From an uncultured SAR116 cluster alpha proteobacterium (GTDB taxonomy: Bacteria > Pseudomonadota > Alphaproteobacteria > Puniceispirillales > Marisalimonadaceae), in NCBI GenBank assembly GCA_902616005.1, contig CACMRG010000001.1, positions 173,704 to 237,703 on the forward strand: DNA of 64,000 nt. Direction: 5' to 3'. Shown here piece after piece: positions 9,191 to 18,316 of the stretch. Each line of letters opens with the position of its first letter. The stretch's first letter is position 1. Made by a program: the position numbers and the translations under genes. The notes under the pieces are model-generated. The model saw only the letters and a list, made by a program, of their open reading frames with translations, was not told the DNA's origin and made no database searches.

Positions 9191-9652
9191 TTATTTAATC
9201 TCAAAAATTCCTTCAATTTCAACTGGGGCATTGAGTGGAAGACTGGAGACGCCTACTGCGAATCGAGAATGCTTTCCTTGTTCTCCAAATACATTAACCA
9301 TAATATCTGAGGCACCATTAATTATTGTAGGTTGTGATGTAAAAGATGAGGTTGAAGCAACAAATCCACCTAATTTCACTACTCTTGAAACTTTATTAAG
9401 GTCTCCATTACAAGCTGATTTTAATTGGCTGATAAGTGCTAGAGCGCATAATTTTGCCATTTCAATTGCATCTTCTAAACTAACTGTTTTACCAACAACA
9501 CCTGTTATTGGTATCTTTCCCTGTTTAAATGGTAATTGACCAGATATAAAAACAAGTTTGTTAGTAATTATGTAAGGTACATAGTTCCCAGCTGGCGTTG
9601 AAGCATCTTCTAATTCTATCTTATGGTTTTTTAAATTTTCTTCAATATTCAT
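9191..9652 (-). CDS. RidA/YjgF family protein
   Basis: A 153-residue member of the Rid superfamily. RidA proteins hydrolyse reactive enamine/imine intermediates from PLP enzymes. This one is of the longer type (about 150 residues, with the GNYVPYI N-terminal region and the LPLNAPVEIEGIFEI ending) found beside other genes in Alphaproteobacteria. The conserved arginine of classical RidA is not evident, so deaminase activity is uncertain. It is tightly linked to the FemAB-like gene, with nrdJ 20 nt upstream. Confidence 0.85.
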   Translation of the reverse strand: MNIEENLKNHKIELEDASTPAGNYVPYIITNKLVFISGQLPFKQGKIPITGVVGKTVSLEDAIEMAKLCALALISQLKSACNGDLNKVSRVVKLGGFVASTSSFTSQPTIINGASDIMVNVFGEQGKHSRFAVGVSSLPLNAPVEIEGIFEIK

Positions 9653-9672
9653 AAATTATATACTTTCAATAA

Positions 9673-12600
9673 TTAAGAACATCCAGAAGTAGCACCACAT
9701 GTATTACATTTCATACACGTACCATTCCTAACTAAAGTAAAATTGCCACATTCTCCACAAGCTTCACCTTCAAAACCTTTTATTTTAGCTTCGATCTCTT
9801 TTGAGATAGTTGAATTTTGCTTTACTAGTACTTCGCTAGTTTCACCTTCATTCATATCTGTTACCTTGTCTTCGTATGTATCCAGATAGTCTTTAGTTTG
9901 TAAAACTGACACATTATCAGCTCCACCTCCAGATACAACTTTAAGTTCTCTTCTTACAAACCCTCTTGACGCAACTTTATGAGTTGTTTCATCTCCTCTT
10001 ACACCAACACCTGTTGGACTTGTGTCAATGTTATTAATATCAACATGCCCTAAGTCATTTCTATCAAGATAAGAAATTGCTAGTTCTCTAAAAATATAAT
10101 CCAAAATAGATGTAGACATCTTGATAGTATCGTTTCCAGTAACTATACCTTGTGGTTCAAATCTAGTGAATGTAAACGCCTCAACGAATTCTTCTAAAGG
10201 AACTCCATATTGCAATCCAATTGAAACGGCAATCGCAAAGTTATTCATTAAAGATCTAAAAGCAGCACCTTCTTTATGCATATCAATGAAAATTTCACCT
10301 AACTTACCATCTTCATATTCACCAGTTCTGAGATAGACCTTATGGCCTCCTACTATTGCTTTTTGAGTATATCCTTTCCTTCTATGTGGCAATTTTTCTC
10401 TTTCTGCTCTTAATACTCTTTCAACTATTTTTTCAACAACTTTTGTTGTTTTTTCAGTAATTACTTCTTCATCATTAATATCTTCATCTTCAATCAAACT
10501 TGAGTTAAGAGGCTGACTTAACTTTGAACCATCTCTGTAAAGAGCATTAGCTTTAAGACATAACTTCCAAGATAACATATAAGCATTACTGCAATCTTCT
10601 ATTGATGAGTTATTTGGCATATTAATTGTTTTAGAAATAGCACCGGAAATAAAAGGTTGTGCTGCTGCCATCATCCTTATATGGCTATCAACTGATAAAA
10701 ATCTTTTGCCAATTCTTCCACATACGTTTGCACAGTCAAAAACGTTAAGGTGCTCTTCATTTAGATGAGGTGCTCCTTCTAGTGTCATAGACCCACAAAC
10801 ATGAATATTAGCAGCATCGATTTCTTCTTTTGTAAAGGACAAAAAGTTAAGCATATCAAATGAAAAATCGTTAAGTTGATCTTCTGAAATTTTTAAAATA
10901 TTTTTGCAGAATTCTTTACCTAAAGTAAATTGATTAAAAACAAACTTAATATCAAAAGCACTCTCTAATGAGTTCTCAATTAAATTAATCTGCTCGTCTT
11001 TAAAGCCTTTTTCCATAAGGGCTGAATGACTAATTGATTGACAGTTTTTTAGACTGCCAGTACCTAAAACATAATTTGTAATATCCGAAATTTGATTGTT
11101 GTCATAGCCTAAATTTTGAAGCGCCTCTGGTACGACTTGATTAATAATTTTAAAGTAACCTCCTCCAGCTAACTTTTTGAATTTCACCATTGCGAAGTCT
11201 GGTTCAATACCTGTTGTATCACAATCCATTACAAGTCCGATTGTGCCGGTTGGAGCTATTACAGTAGTTTGAGCATTTCTGTATCCAAATTTTTCTCCAT
11301 CTTTGAGAGCTTTTTCCCAAGCTTTTGACGCTGCATTAGGTAGATCTTCAGAAGGACAATCTTCTTTGACAAGAGGTACTGGATTAATGGTTAAGCTATC
11401 GTATCCATCTTTAAAACCATCAGCTGCTCTTTTATGGTTTCTAATCACTCTTAACATATCTTTCGAGTTCAGTTTATATTTTGAAAAAGGACCTAATTCT
11501 TTTGCTATCTCTGCTGATGTAGCATATGAAATTCCTGTCATTATTGCTGAAATTGATGAACATATTGCTCTACCTTCATCACTGTCATAAGGCACACCCC
11601 ATGACATGAGGAGACCTCCAATATTTGCGTAACCAAGGCCAAGTGTTCTATAATCAAAAGATTTTTGAGCAATTTCTTTTGAAGGAAATTGTGCCATCAT
11701 TACAGAAATTTCAAGTGTTAACGTCCATAATCTGCAGGCATTTTCAAAAGCATTAATATCTAGTCTTTTATTCTTTTTACTAAATTTAATTAAGTTTAAT
11801 GAAGCAAGGTTACACGCGGTGTCATCAATAAACATATACTCTGAACATGGATTAGAAGCATTTATTTTTTCTTCTTGAGGGCATGTATGCCATTCATTGA
11901 TAGTAGAATCATATTGTAGGCCAGGATCTGCGCATGCCCATGCGGCTTCTGTTATTTTATTCCAAAGTTCATTAGCTTTAACTTTTCTAAATACTTTTCC
12001 GTCAGTTCTTCTTATAAGTTCCCAGTCACTATTATTCTCCACTTTTTTTAGAAAGTCATTTGTAACTCTTATTGAATTATTAGAATTTTGTCCTGATACT
12101 GTTAAATAAGCTTCGCTATCCCAGTCTGTATCATAAGTTTTAAATTCAATTTCTTTAAATCCTTGTTTTGCAAATTGAATAACTCTTTGAATATAATTTT
12201 CTGGGATCATAACTGATCTTGCGTTTAGAACAGCCTCTTTAAGTTTTTTATTTATTTTTGTGTCGTATAAGTCATCTTTTTCATATTCATCATTATTGCA
12301 GGCTTCCATAACCGCCCCAAGATGCTTTGCAGTTGATTTAGATCCTGCAACTAAAGCTGCAACTTTTTGTTCTTCTACAACTTTCCAATCAATAAATTCT
12401 TCAATGTCCGGATGATCTACATCAACAGTAACCATTTTAGCAGCTCTTCTTGTTGTACCACCTGATTTAATTGCACCAGCGGCCCTATCACCAATTTTTA
12501 AAAAGCTCATCATTCCTGACGATTTTCCACCACCAGAAAGTTCTTCATTGTTCCCTCTTAAATTTGAGAAATTTGTTCCAGTTCCAGATCCATACTTGAA

Positions 12601-13272
12601 TAATCTTGCTTCTCTTACCCACAAATCCATTATTCCACCTTCATTAACAAGATCATCTTTAATAGATTGAATAAAACATGCATGAGGCTGTGGGTGAATA
12701 TATGAAGATTTTGACTTAACCAATTTTTCAGTTTTGTAATCTACATAGTAATGTCCTTGACTGGGTCCGTCTATTCCATAAGCCCAGTGAAGTCCGGTAT
12801 TAAACCATTGGGGAGAATTTGGTGCTCCCATTTGAGAAGCGAGCATATACCTCATTTCATCATAATACACTTTCGCATCTTTTTCAGAGCTAAAGTATCC
12901 GCCTTTCCATCCCCAATAAGTCCATGTTCCAGCTAATCTATTAAAAACCTGTTTTGCAGAAGTTTCTGCACCATACCGTTCATCTTCGGGAATAGTTTCT
13001 AATTTAATCTCATTTGGCTCGGATCTTGATAACCACTCAGGTACATTATTTTCTTTAACTTTTTTTAGAAAAGTAGGGACCCCAGCTTTTCTAAAATATT
13101 TTTGAGCAATCACATCTGCAGCAACTTGAGAGTAATTGTCTGGAACTTCAATTTCAGGTGCACTAAATACAATTGTACCGTCAGGGTTCTTAATTTCACT
13201 GGAGGTAGTTTTAAATTTTAAATTATTATAGACGTCTAATTTATCTTGTGTAAAAAGCCTTGTAAATTTCAT
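9673..13272 (-). CDS. nrdJ: adenosylcobalamin-dependent (class II) ribonucleotide reductase
   Basis: A 1199-residue NrdJ that reduces ribonucleotides using 5'-deoxyadenosylcobalamin, without oxygen and without a separate radical subunit. The active-site region [21 protein letters not shown] is clear. The C-terminus ends in a zinc-ribbon-like cysteine cluster (CGECGNF, then [13 protein letters not shown]), which in this subfamily helps re-reduce the active site. Length matches the long alphaproteobacterial form. The cell must therefore make or import B12. Two NrdR-box-like palindromes lie 79-121 nt upstream of the start, so repression by NrdR is likely. Confidence 0.96.
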   Translation of the reverse strand: MKFTRLFTQDKLDVYNNLKFKTTSSEIKNPDGTIVFSAPEIEVPDNYSQVAADVIAQKYFRKAGVPTFLKKVKENNVPEWLSRSEPNEIKLETIPEDERYGAETSAKQVFNRLAGTWTYWGWKGGYFSSEKDAKVYYDEMRYMLASQMGAPNSPQWFNTGLHWAYGIDGPSQGHYYVDYKTEKLVKSKSSYIHPQPHACFIQSIKDDLVNEGGIMDLWVREARLFKYGSGTGTNFSNLRGNNEELSGGGKSSGMMSFLKIGDRAAGAIKSGGTTRRAAKMVTVDVDHPDIEEFIDWKVVEEQKVAALVAGSKSTAKHLGAVMEACNNDEYEKDDLYDTKINKKLKEAVLNARSVMIPENYIQRVIQFAKQGFKEIEFKTYDTDWDSEAYLTVSGQNSNNSIRVTNDFLKKVENNSDWELIRRTDGKVFRKVKANELWNKITEAAWACADPGLQYDSTINEWHTCPQEEKINASNPCSEYMFIDDTACNLASLNLIKFSKKNKRLDINAFENACRLWTLTLEISVMMAQFPSKEIAQKSFDYRTLGLGYANIGGLLMSWGVPYDSDEGRAICSSISAIMTGISYATSAEIAKELGPFSKYKLNSKDMLRVIRNHKRAADGFKDGYDSLTINPVPLVKEDCPSEDLPNAASKAWEKALKDGEKFGYRNAQTTVIAPTGTIGLVMDCDTTGIEPDFAMVKFKKLAGGGYFKIINQVVPEALQNLGYDNNQISDITNYVLGTGSLKNCQSISHSALMEKGFKDEQINLIENSLESAFDIKFVFNQFTLGKEFCKNILKISEDQLNDFSFDMLNFLSFTKEEIDAANIHVCGSMTLEGAPHLNEEHLNVFDCANVCGRIGKRFLSVDSHIRMMAAAQPFISGAISKTINMPNNSSIEDCSNAYMLSWKLCLKANALYRDGSKLSQPLNSSLIEDEDINDEEVITEKTTKVVEKIVERVLRAEREKLPHRRKGYTQKAIVGGHKVYLRTGEYEDGKLGEIFIDMHKEGAAFRSLMNNFAIAVSIGLQYGVPLEEFVEAFTFTRFEPQGIVTGNDTIKMSTSILDYIFRELAISYLDRNDLGHVDINNIDTSPTGVGVRGDETTHKVASRGFVRRELKVVSGGGADNVSVLQTKDYLDTYEDKVTDMNEGETSEVLVKQNSTISKEIEAKIKGFEGEACGECGNFTLVRNGTCMKCNTCGATSGCS

Positions 13273-13350
13273 TATATTCCTCTCATTACTAAACTACCTA
13301 TATCAAGATTCCTTATATAACCTCATAAGATTTTAAAATAAGTCATAATA

Positions 13351-13393
13351 ACAATATCTTGTAAAGATGAACACTCAATATACTGCATTTAGT
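13351..13393 (-). promoter_or_regulatory. candidate tandem NrdR boxes
   Basis: ACAATATCTTGT (13351-13362) and ACTGCATTTAGT (13382-13393) both fit the core of the NrdR box, C-W-N-N-A-T-N-T-W-G. Their starts are exactly 31 bp apart, three helical turns, which is the usual spacing of paired NrdR boxes. They lie in the nrdJ upstream region. The second box is the weaker match. No cobalamin riboswitch was seen here. Confidence 0.6.
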
Positions 13394-13514
13394 AGTTAAT
13401 AGTAAAGCAATAAAATTAAAATTTTTTTAAATAATTAATTTAATTGAATTTTTTTTTAAAAATTGAATTTTATAATTATATTGTATAATTTTAAATAATA
13501 ATTATAAAGTTTTT

Positions 13515-13856
13515 ATGGATATAATTTCACAAATTTTTATACGTTTCAGTTCTAATTTAGTTGGTGAAGACCAATACGGGAATAAATATTATAGTCAAAA
13601 AAAAACAGATAAAAGATTTATAATATTCAATGGTAAAGTGGAAGCTTCTAAAATACCTCCTATGTGGCATGCTTGGTTACATAAAATTACAAGTAAACCA
13701 CCTCTCAAAAGAAAAAAAATGTATGAATGGCAAAAAGAACATTTACCTAACTTGACAGGAACTGCATTTGTAGTGAAACCTAAAGGAAGTTTGTTAGATA
13801 AAGGATTTAGACAAAAATCAGTTGCAGATTATGAATCTTGGACACCTAAAAAATAA
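13515..13856 (+). CDS. NDUFA12-family complex I accessory subunit
   Basis: A 113-residue homologue of the 17.2-kDa accessory subunit of NADH:ubiquinone oxidoreductase (NDUFA12), shared by Alphaproteobacteria and mitochondria. Family landmarks are GEDQYGNKYY, the R(F)IIFNG segment, PPMWHAWLH and the C-terminal YESWTPK. It starts a plus-strand trio with mlaD (2 nt later) and the DUF2155 gene, an arrangement conserved in Alphaproteobacteria. Confidence 0.93.
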   Translation: MDIISQIFIRFSSNLVGEDQYGNKYYSQKKTDKRFIIFNGKVEASKIPPMWHAWLHKITSKPPLKRKKMYEWQKEHLPNLTGTAFVVKPKGSLLDKGFRQKSVADYESWTPKK

Positions 13857-13858
13857 TT

Positions 13859-14302
13859 ATGAAATATAGTTTAATCGAAACATTATTGGGATTTAGTGTA
13901 ATTTTAGTTGCAATATCATTTTTATTTTTTGGATTTTCTCTAGAAAAAAGTATAAATTCTAAAAATATGTCAATATCTGCAGTCTTTGAAAATGTAACCG
14001 GCTTAAGTGTTGGCGATAAAGTAAAGATATCTGGTATAACTGTTGGAAAGATTAAAAGTTTTGAATTAGAAAAAGATGAGTTTGAGGTTATGGTTGAGCT
14101 TGAAGTTGATAAAAATATAAGTATACCAGATGACTCAACTGCAAAAATTTCTTCATCGAGTTTATTTGGAGGTAAATTTTTAGAAATAGAACCAGGTTCC
14201 TCTGAAACTTTTTTAAAAGACAAATCTGTAATTTATGATACTCAAACCTCATTAAGTTTTACTGAAATGATTGGTAAAATGATTATGTCTACTGGTAAGT
14301 AA
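13859..14302 (+). CDS. mlaD: MlaD, lipid-binding subunit of the Mla phospholipid transporter
   Basis: A 147-residue MCE-domain protein. One N-terminal membrane anchor (about 7-26) is followed by a single MCE domain (about 38-115, with FENVTGLSVGDKVKISGITVGKI). MlaD forms a hexameric ring on the inner membrane that passes phospholipids between the membranes. A conserved alphaproteobacterial C-terminus with TQTSLSFTEMIGKMI is present. No mlaE, mlaF or mlaC is in the window, so they must be elsewhere. Confidence 0.92.
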   Translation: MKYSLIETLLGFSVILVAISFLFFGFSLEKSINSKNMSISAVFENVTGLSVGDKVKISGITVGKIKSFELEKDEFEVMVELEVDKNISIPDDSTAKISSSSLFGGKFLEIEPGSSETFLKDKSVIYDTQTSLSFTEMIGKMIMSTGK

Positions 14303-14306
14303 AAAC

Positions 14307-14738
14307 TTGAAAAAAATTTTATTTTTTATTTCATTTTCTTATATTTGTATAAATATTAAAACTTTACTCGCTAATGAATGGTTAATTGGCAATGTAGGAA
14401 TTTTTCAAGGTTTAGATAAAATTACAGCAAGGATAAAAACATTTGAGATTAAGGTTGGTGTTCCAAAAAAATTTGGTGTCTTGGATATCAATCTTCAAAA
14501 GTGTGTTTACTCTAGACCATTAGATAAACCAGAATCAATAGCCTATATAAAAGTTATGGATCAATCTGATAAATACCCACTTAATAAAGATAAATTATTA
14601 ATTTTTAAAGGCTGGATTTTTGCTTCAAGTCCTGCTTTAAACGCTATGGAACATCCAGTTTATGATGTTTCTCTAATTTCTTGTAAAAAGGATAAAACAT
14701 TGTCAAATAAATCTTCATCCTTGACGCTTAATGACTGA
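14307..14738 (+). CDS. DUF2155 secreted protein
   Basis: A 143-residue periplasmic protein of the DUF2155 family, function unknown. A signal peptide covers about residues 1-22 (cleavage near LLA-NEW). The family core runs from the GLDKITARIKTFEIKVG stretch to FASSPALNAMEHPVYDV. It begins with TTG four nt after the mlaD stop, since no ATG fits the signal peptide. The last 79 nt overlap the 3' end of aat on the other strand; the conserved PVYDVSLISC ending lies inside the overlap. Confidence 0.88.
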   Translation: MKKILFFISFSYICINIKTLLANEWLIGNVGIFQGLDKITARIKTFEIKVGVPKKFGVLDINLQKCVYSRPLDKPESIAYIKVMDQSDKYPLNKDKLLIFKGWIFASSPALNAMEHPVYDVSLISCKKDKTLSNKSSSLTLND

Positions 14739-15334
14739 AAATCAATATTGTGATCAATATATGTAGATATTATTTTTTTGAAAAGATCTTGATTTATTTC
14801 GAAAGCTCCAAACTGTTTTAAATGATCATTCATAAACTGAATATCTAAAATTGAATATTTTAAAAAATATAATCTTGCCACTAAATTGATTAACGCAAAT
14901 TTGCTAGCATTAGTTACAGAACTGAACATAGATTCAGCAAAAAAACATCCACCTATTGCAATACCATATATCCCTCCAACAATTTTGTCGTTTTTCCAAC
15001 ATTCTATAGAATGTGCAACACCAATTTCATGTAGATTATTAAAATGGTTTTCTATTGTTTTATTAATCCATGTATTTGATCTATTTTCAGTCGCGCATTT
15101 ATTAATTACTTTTTTGAAATCTGTATTAACTGTAGTATAAAAAGGTTTTTTTTTAATAAATCTTGAAAAAGATTTTGATACATGAAAATCCTTAATAGGT
15201 AAAAGCGCTCTTTTTTCTGGATTAACAAAATAAATTTTTTCATCATATCTACTTTTAGCCATTGGGAAAATGCCAAGTTTATAGATTTGTAAAATTGATT
15301 CAGAATTCAAATTCTTATAGAATTTATTTTCCAT
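14660..15334 (-). CDS. aat: leucyl/phenylalanyl-tRNA--protein transferase
   Basis: A 224-residue Aat, which adds Leu or Phe to N-terminal Lys/Arg of proteins and so creates N-degrons for ClpS-ClpAP, both also encoded in this window. Landmarks are GIFPMA near the N-terminus, HSIECW, GGIYGIAIGGCFFAESMFS and FMNDHLKQFGA. About 35 residues after that last motif form a C-terminal tail that runs antisense into the DUF2155 gene. The gene overlaps the accC stop by 11 nt and ends the rne-to-aat operon. Confidence 0.94.
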   Translation of the reverse strand: MENKFYKNLNSESILQIYKLGIFPMAKSRYDEKIYFVNPEKRALLPIKDFHVSKSFSRFIKKKPFYTTVNTDFKKVINKCATENRSNTWINKTIENHFNNLHEIGVAHSIECWKNDKIVGGIYGIAIGGCFFAESMFSSVTNASKFALINLVARLYFLKYSILDIQFMNDHLKQFGAFEINQDLFKKIISTYIDHNIDFQSLSVKDEDLFDNVLSFLQEIRETS

Positions 15335-16667
15335 TTAAGTAAATTTGCTCTAACCATTTTATATCAAAACTTCCATTAATTATATCAGGATTTTCGAGTA
15401 AATTTTGATGAAGTTTTAACGTTGAAGGTATTGGTTCAATTACCATTTCTTTGATTGCTTGTTTAAGTTTTAAAATACATTCTTTTCTATTTTTATCATG
15501 AGCTATTAGTTTAGCTATAAGACTGTCATAATAAGGAGGAACGTTATACCCTGAGTAGATACCAGAATCTATGCGAATGCCAAAACCCCCTGGTGAATGA
15601 AATTGTTCAATCTTCCCTGGGGAGGGCATAAAGGTTTTTGGATCTTCAGCATTAATTCTGCATTCAATAGAGTGACCTGTAAATTTAATATCTTTTTGTT
15701 TCCATTTTAGTTCGTAATTGGAAGCAATTTTTATTTGTTCTTTTACAATATCTATTCCTGTTATTGCTTCAGTTATTGGGTGTTCTACCTGAAGTCTTGT
15801 ATTCATTTCAATAAAATAAAATTTTCCATCTTCATATAAATATTCTATTGTTCCAAGACTTTCATAACCCATAACCTTTGCTGCTTTTGATGAAAGATTA
15901 CAAATATATTCTCTTTCATCATTGGTCAATGCTGGAGAAGGTGCTTCTTCAATAAGTTTTTGATGGTTTCTTTGAATTGAACACTCCCTCTCACCTAAGT
16001 GAAATACGTTTCCAAAAGAGTCTCCAATGATTTGTACTTCAATATGTCGTGGGTTTGATAAATATTTTTCAATGTATACATCATCATTACCAAACGCAGC
16101 TCTTGCTTCATTTTTTGCAGATAAAAAAGCGTTTTTTATATCATCTTCATTCTGGACTATTTTCATGCCTTTGCCGCCACCACCTGCAGATGCTTTTATT
16201 AAAACAGGCAGTCCAATTTTTTGTGCTTCTTTTTTTGCTGTTTCAATATCCTTAACAATACCTTTTGAACCAGGTACAAGTGGCAATCCAATTTTCTGAG
16301 CAATTTCTTTTGCTTTTATTTTATCTCCCATATCTTTTAAATGTTGAACCTTAGGACCAATAAACTTAATATCATGATCTTGAACAATTTCGGCAAAAGA
16401 AGAATTCTCAGAGAGGAAACCAACACCTGGGTGGATGGCATCAGCTCCTACAAGTTGAGCAGCTGTGATAATTGAAGGAATATTGAGATAAGATTTTGAA
16501 GAATGAGGGGGTCCAATACAAACGCTTTCATCAGCTAATCTTACATGCATTGCTTCATTATCTGCTGTTGAATGAACAGCTACAGTTTTAATTTCTAACT
16601 CCTTACACGCTCTCAATATTCTAAGAGCAATATCACCTCTATTAGCAATTAATATTTTAGAAAACAT
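15324..16667 (-). CDS. accC: acetyl-CoA carboxylase biotin carboxylase subunit
   Basis: A 447-residue biotin carboxylase that carboxylates the biotin of AccB using ATP and bicarbonate, the first step of fatty acid synthesis. The N-terminal domain (FSKILIANRGDIALRI), the ATP-grasp glycine loop (KASAGGGGKGMK) and the active-site region (IEMNTRLQVEHPITE) are all visible. Length is normal. It directly follows accB, with 1 nt between them, in the conserved accBC arrangement. Confidence 0.97.
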   Translation of the reverse strand: MFSKILIANRGDIALRILRACKELEIKTVAVHSTADNEAMHVRLADESVCIGPPHSSKSYLNIPSIITAAQLVGADAIHPGVGFLSENSSFAEIVQDHDIKFIGPKVQHLKDMGDKIKAKEIAQKIGLPLVPGSKGIVKDIETAKKEAQKIGLPVLIKASAGGGGKGMKIVQNEDDIKNAFLSAKNEARAAFGNDDVYIEKYLSNPRHIEVQIIGDSFGNVFHLGERECSIQRNHQKLIEEAPSPALTNDEREYICNLSSKAAKVMGYESLGTIEYLYEDGKFYFIEMNTRLQVEHPITEAITGIDIVKEQIKIASNYELKWKQKDIKFTGHSIECRINAEDPKTFMPSPGKIEQFHSPGGFGIRIDSGIYSGYNVPPYYDSLIAKLIAHDKNRKECILKLKQAIKEMVIEPIPSTLKLHQNLLENPDIINGSFDIKWLEQIYLNGK

Positions 16668-16668
16668 T

Positions 16669-17130
16669 TTATTCTATAATTACAAGTAATTGTTCAAACT
16701 CAACTGGTTGGCCATCTTCAAAACCGATAAATACGACCTTTCCTCCTTTTGGAGCATTTATAGTGTTCATTACTTTCATTGCCTCAATAATTAAGAGTGG
16801 TTGATTATTTGATACAGTATCTCCAAGTCTTATAAAAGGAGCTTTGTCGGGTTCTGGTGAAACATAAGCAGTTCCAACCATAGGTGCTTTTAATGCACCA
16901 GGATGGTTAACATCCAAATTTGACATAGTTTCTGAAGTTTTATTTTCTTTAGTTTCAGTTATAGCTGTTTTTTGTGTTTGTGTGGATACGAGTTTTTCAG
17001 ACAGAACATTTTTATCTATAAATAGTTTTAAATCTGAATTATTATATTTTAGTTTAGTTATTTTTTCTTTAGTCATTAATTGAGATAATTTACGAATTAA
17101 TTCAATCTCTTTATTTTGATTTTCTTTCAT
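16669..17130 (-). CDS. accB: acetyl-CoA carboxylase biotin carboxyl carrier protein
   Basis: A 153-residue BCCP. The N-terminal helical region is followed by a flexible linker (about 50-75) and a biotinyl domain with the EAMKVMN motif, whose K119 carries biotin. The alphaproteobacterial thumb (TAYVSPEPDKAPFI) is present. It is immediately upstream of accC and directly downstream of aroQ in a tight operon. Confidence 0.96.
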   Translation of the reverse strand: MKENQNKEIELIRKLSQLMTKEKITKLKYNNSDLKLFIDKNVLSEKLVSTQTQKTAITETKENKTSETMSNLDVNHPGALKAPMVGTAYVSPEPDKAPFIRLGDTVSNNQPLLIIEAMKVMNTINAPKGGKVVFIGFEDGQPVEFEQLLVIIE

Positions 17131-17131
17131 T

Positions 17132-17581
17132 TTAGGCCTTTTTATTTTTTAATTTATAAAGATAATCTATTGCCATTAAGTATGATTCTTCTCCAAATCC
17201 TGCTATAACACCTTGGGCAACTTTTGAAATAAATGAGTGATGTCTAAATTCTTCTCTAGCATGTATGTTTGTAATATGTACTTCAATAACTATGCCTTGA
17301 AACATTTTTAAGGCATCAAGAATGGCTATAGATGTATGTGTGTATGCAGCAGCATTTATAATTATTGCCTTAATGTTTTCGTCAATTGCATCATGAATTT
17401 TGTTTACAATCTCTCCTTCAATATTGGATTGGAAAAAGACATAACTTAAACTTAATTGATCACATTTATTTTTACACATATCTTCAATTTCTAGAAGATT
17501 TAAACTTCCATATTTATCAGGTTCTCTTGTTCCTAATTTATTTAGATTTGGACCATTAATTATATATATTTTGTCTTTCAA
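17132..17581 (-). CDS. aroQ: type II 3-dehydroquinate dehydratase
   Basis: A 149-residue AroQ that makes 3-dehydroshikimate in the shikimate pathway. Conserved parts are INGPNLNKLGTREPDKYGS, containing the catalytic Tyr, then FFQSNIEGEIV, INAAAYTHTSIAILDAL and EVHITNIHAREEFRHHS. It lies directly upstream of accB in Alphaproteobacteria as here, so this is conserved gene order and not a functional link. Confidence 0.96.
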   Translation of the reverse strand: MKDKIYIINGPNLNKLGTREPDKYGSLNLLEIEDMCKNKCDQLSLSYVFFQSNIEGEIVNKIHDAIDENIKAIIINAAAYTHTSIAILDALKMFQGIVIEVHITNIHAREEFRHHSFISKVAQGVIAGFGEESYLMAIDYLYKLKNKKA

Positions 17582-17595
17582 AAGTATCTCCGAAA

Positions 17596-18306
17596 CTATT
17601 TTTTTTTCTTTCTTTCTATATCGATTGCTTTTTCAATATCTTTCTCACTCATAGCACCAGGATATATTTTATCTCCTATAATAAAAGCAGGTGTACCTCT
17701 TAAATTTAGTCTATTGGCTACTTCTCTATTCTTATTAATAATTAACATTAATTTTTCATTCGAATAATCACTTTTTAATTTTTTTGTGTCAATTTTTAAA
17801 TCATTTGCAAAGGACAATAATAATTTGTCATCTATCTTTCCTGTATGTTTCATTAGCTTAGTATGAAATTCAAAATACTTATTTTGATTCCTTGCAGCCA
17901 AACTAGCTTTAGCAGCAGATACAGAGCTATTCGACAAAATTGGATATTCAACAAAAATTACTTCAACTTTTTCATCTTTTTTGTAAATATTAAAAATACT
18001 TTGCATAACAGACTTGCAATAACCACAATTATAATCAAAAAACTCATAAATAGTCATATCAGCATTAGCTCTTTTTAATTTGGGATTTGGTATGCTTTTC
18101 AAATCAGTTAAAGCTAATTTAAAGTTTTTTTCAGATCTTTTTAAACTTAAATTTTGTAGTGTTCTTTCAATCACTTCAGGATTTTCTAAAATGAAAGTTT
18201 CTATAATGGAATTAATTTCATTTTTTTTCAATTCATGAGCTAGAGATTGTTTAAATAGAAAAAAAACTATAATAAAAAAAATCAAAGTTTTATTTTTAAT
18301 ATTCAT
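17596..18306 (-). CDS. DsbA-family periplasmic thiol:disulfide protein
   Basis: A 236-residue secreted thioredoxin-fold protein. A signal peptide covers about residues 1-23 (cleavage after SLA). A helical N-terminal stretch is followed by a DsbA domain with the active site C94-G-Y-C97 and a cis-proline loop (RGTPAF). The helical N-terminal extension and CGYC site are like the ScsC/BdbD-like DsbA proteins common in Alphaproteobacteria. It may act as oxidase or isomerase; the sequence does not decide. It lies between the M48 peptidase and aroQ in one operon. Confidence 0.9.
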   Translation of the reverse strand: MNIKNKTLIFFIIVFFLFKQSLAHELKKNEINSIIETFILENPEVIERTLQNLSLKRSEKNFKLALTDLKSIPNPKLKRANADMTIYEFFDYNCGYCKSVMQSIFNIYKKDEKVEVIFVEYPILSNSSVSAAKASLAARNQNKYFEFHTKLMKHTGKIDDKLLLSFANDLKIDTKKLKSDYSNEKLMLIINKNREVANRLNLRGTPAFIIGDKIYPGAMSEKDIEKAIDIERKKKK

Positions 18307-18316
18307 TATAACCCTT

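Noticed and set aside
13273..13514. Cobalamin riboswitch upstream of nrdJ
   Set aside because: No B12-box-like or long structured leader is visible in the 240 AT-rich nt; only the NrdR-like palindromes stand out.
13846..14223. Antisense frame over mlaD
   Set aside because: It mirrors the conserved MCE domain and has low-complexity Ser/Phe composition, as expected of a shadow.
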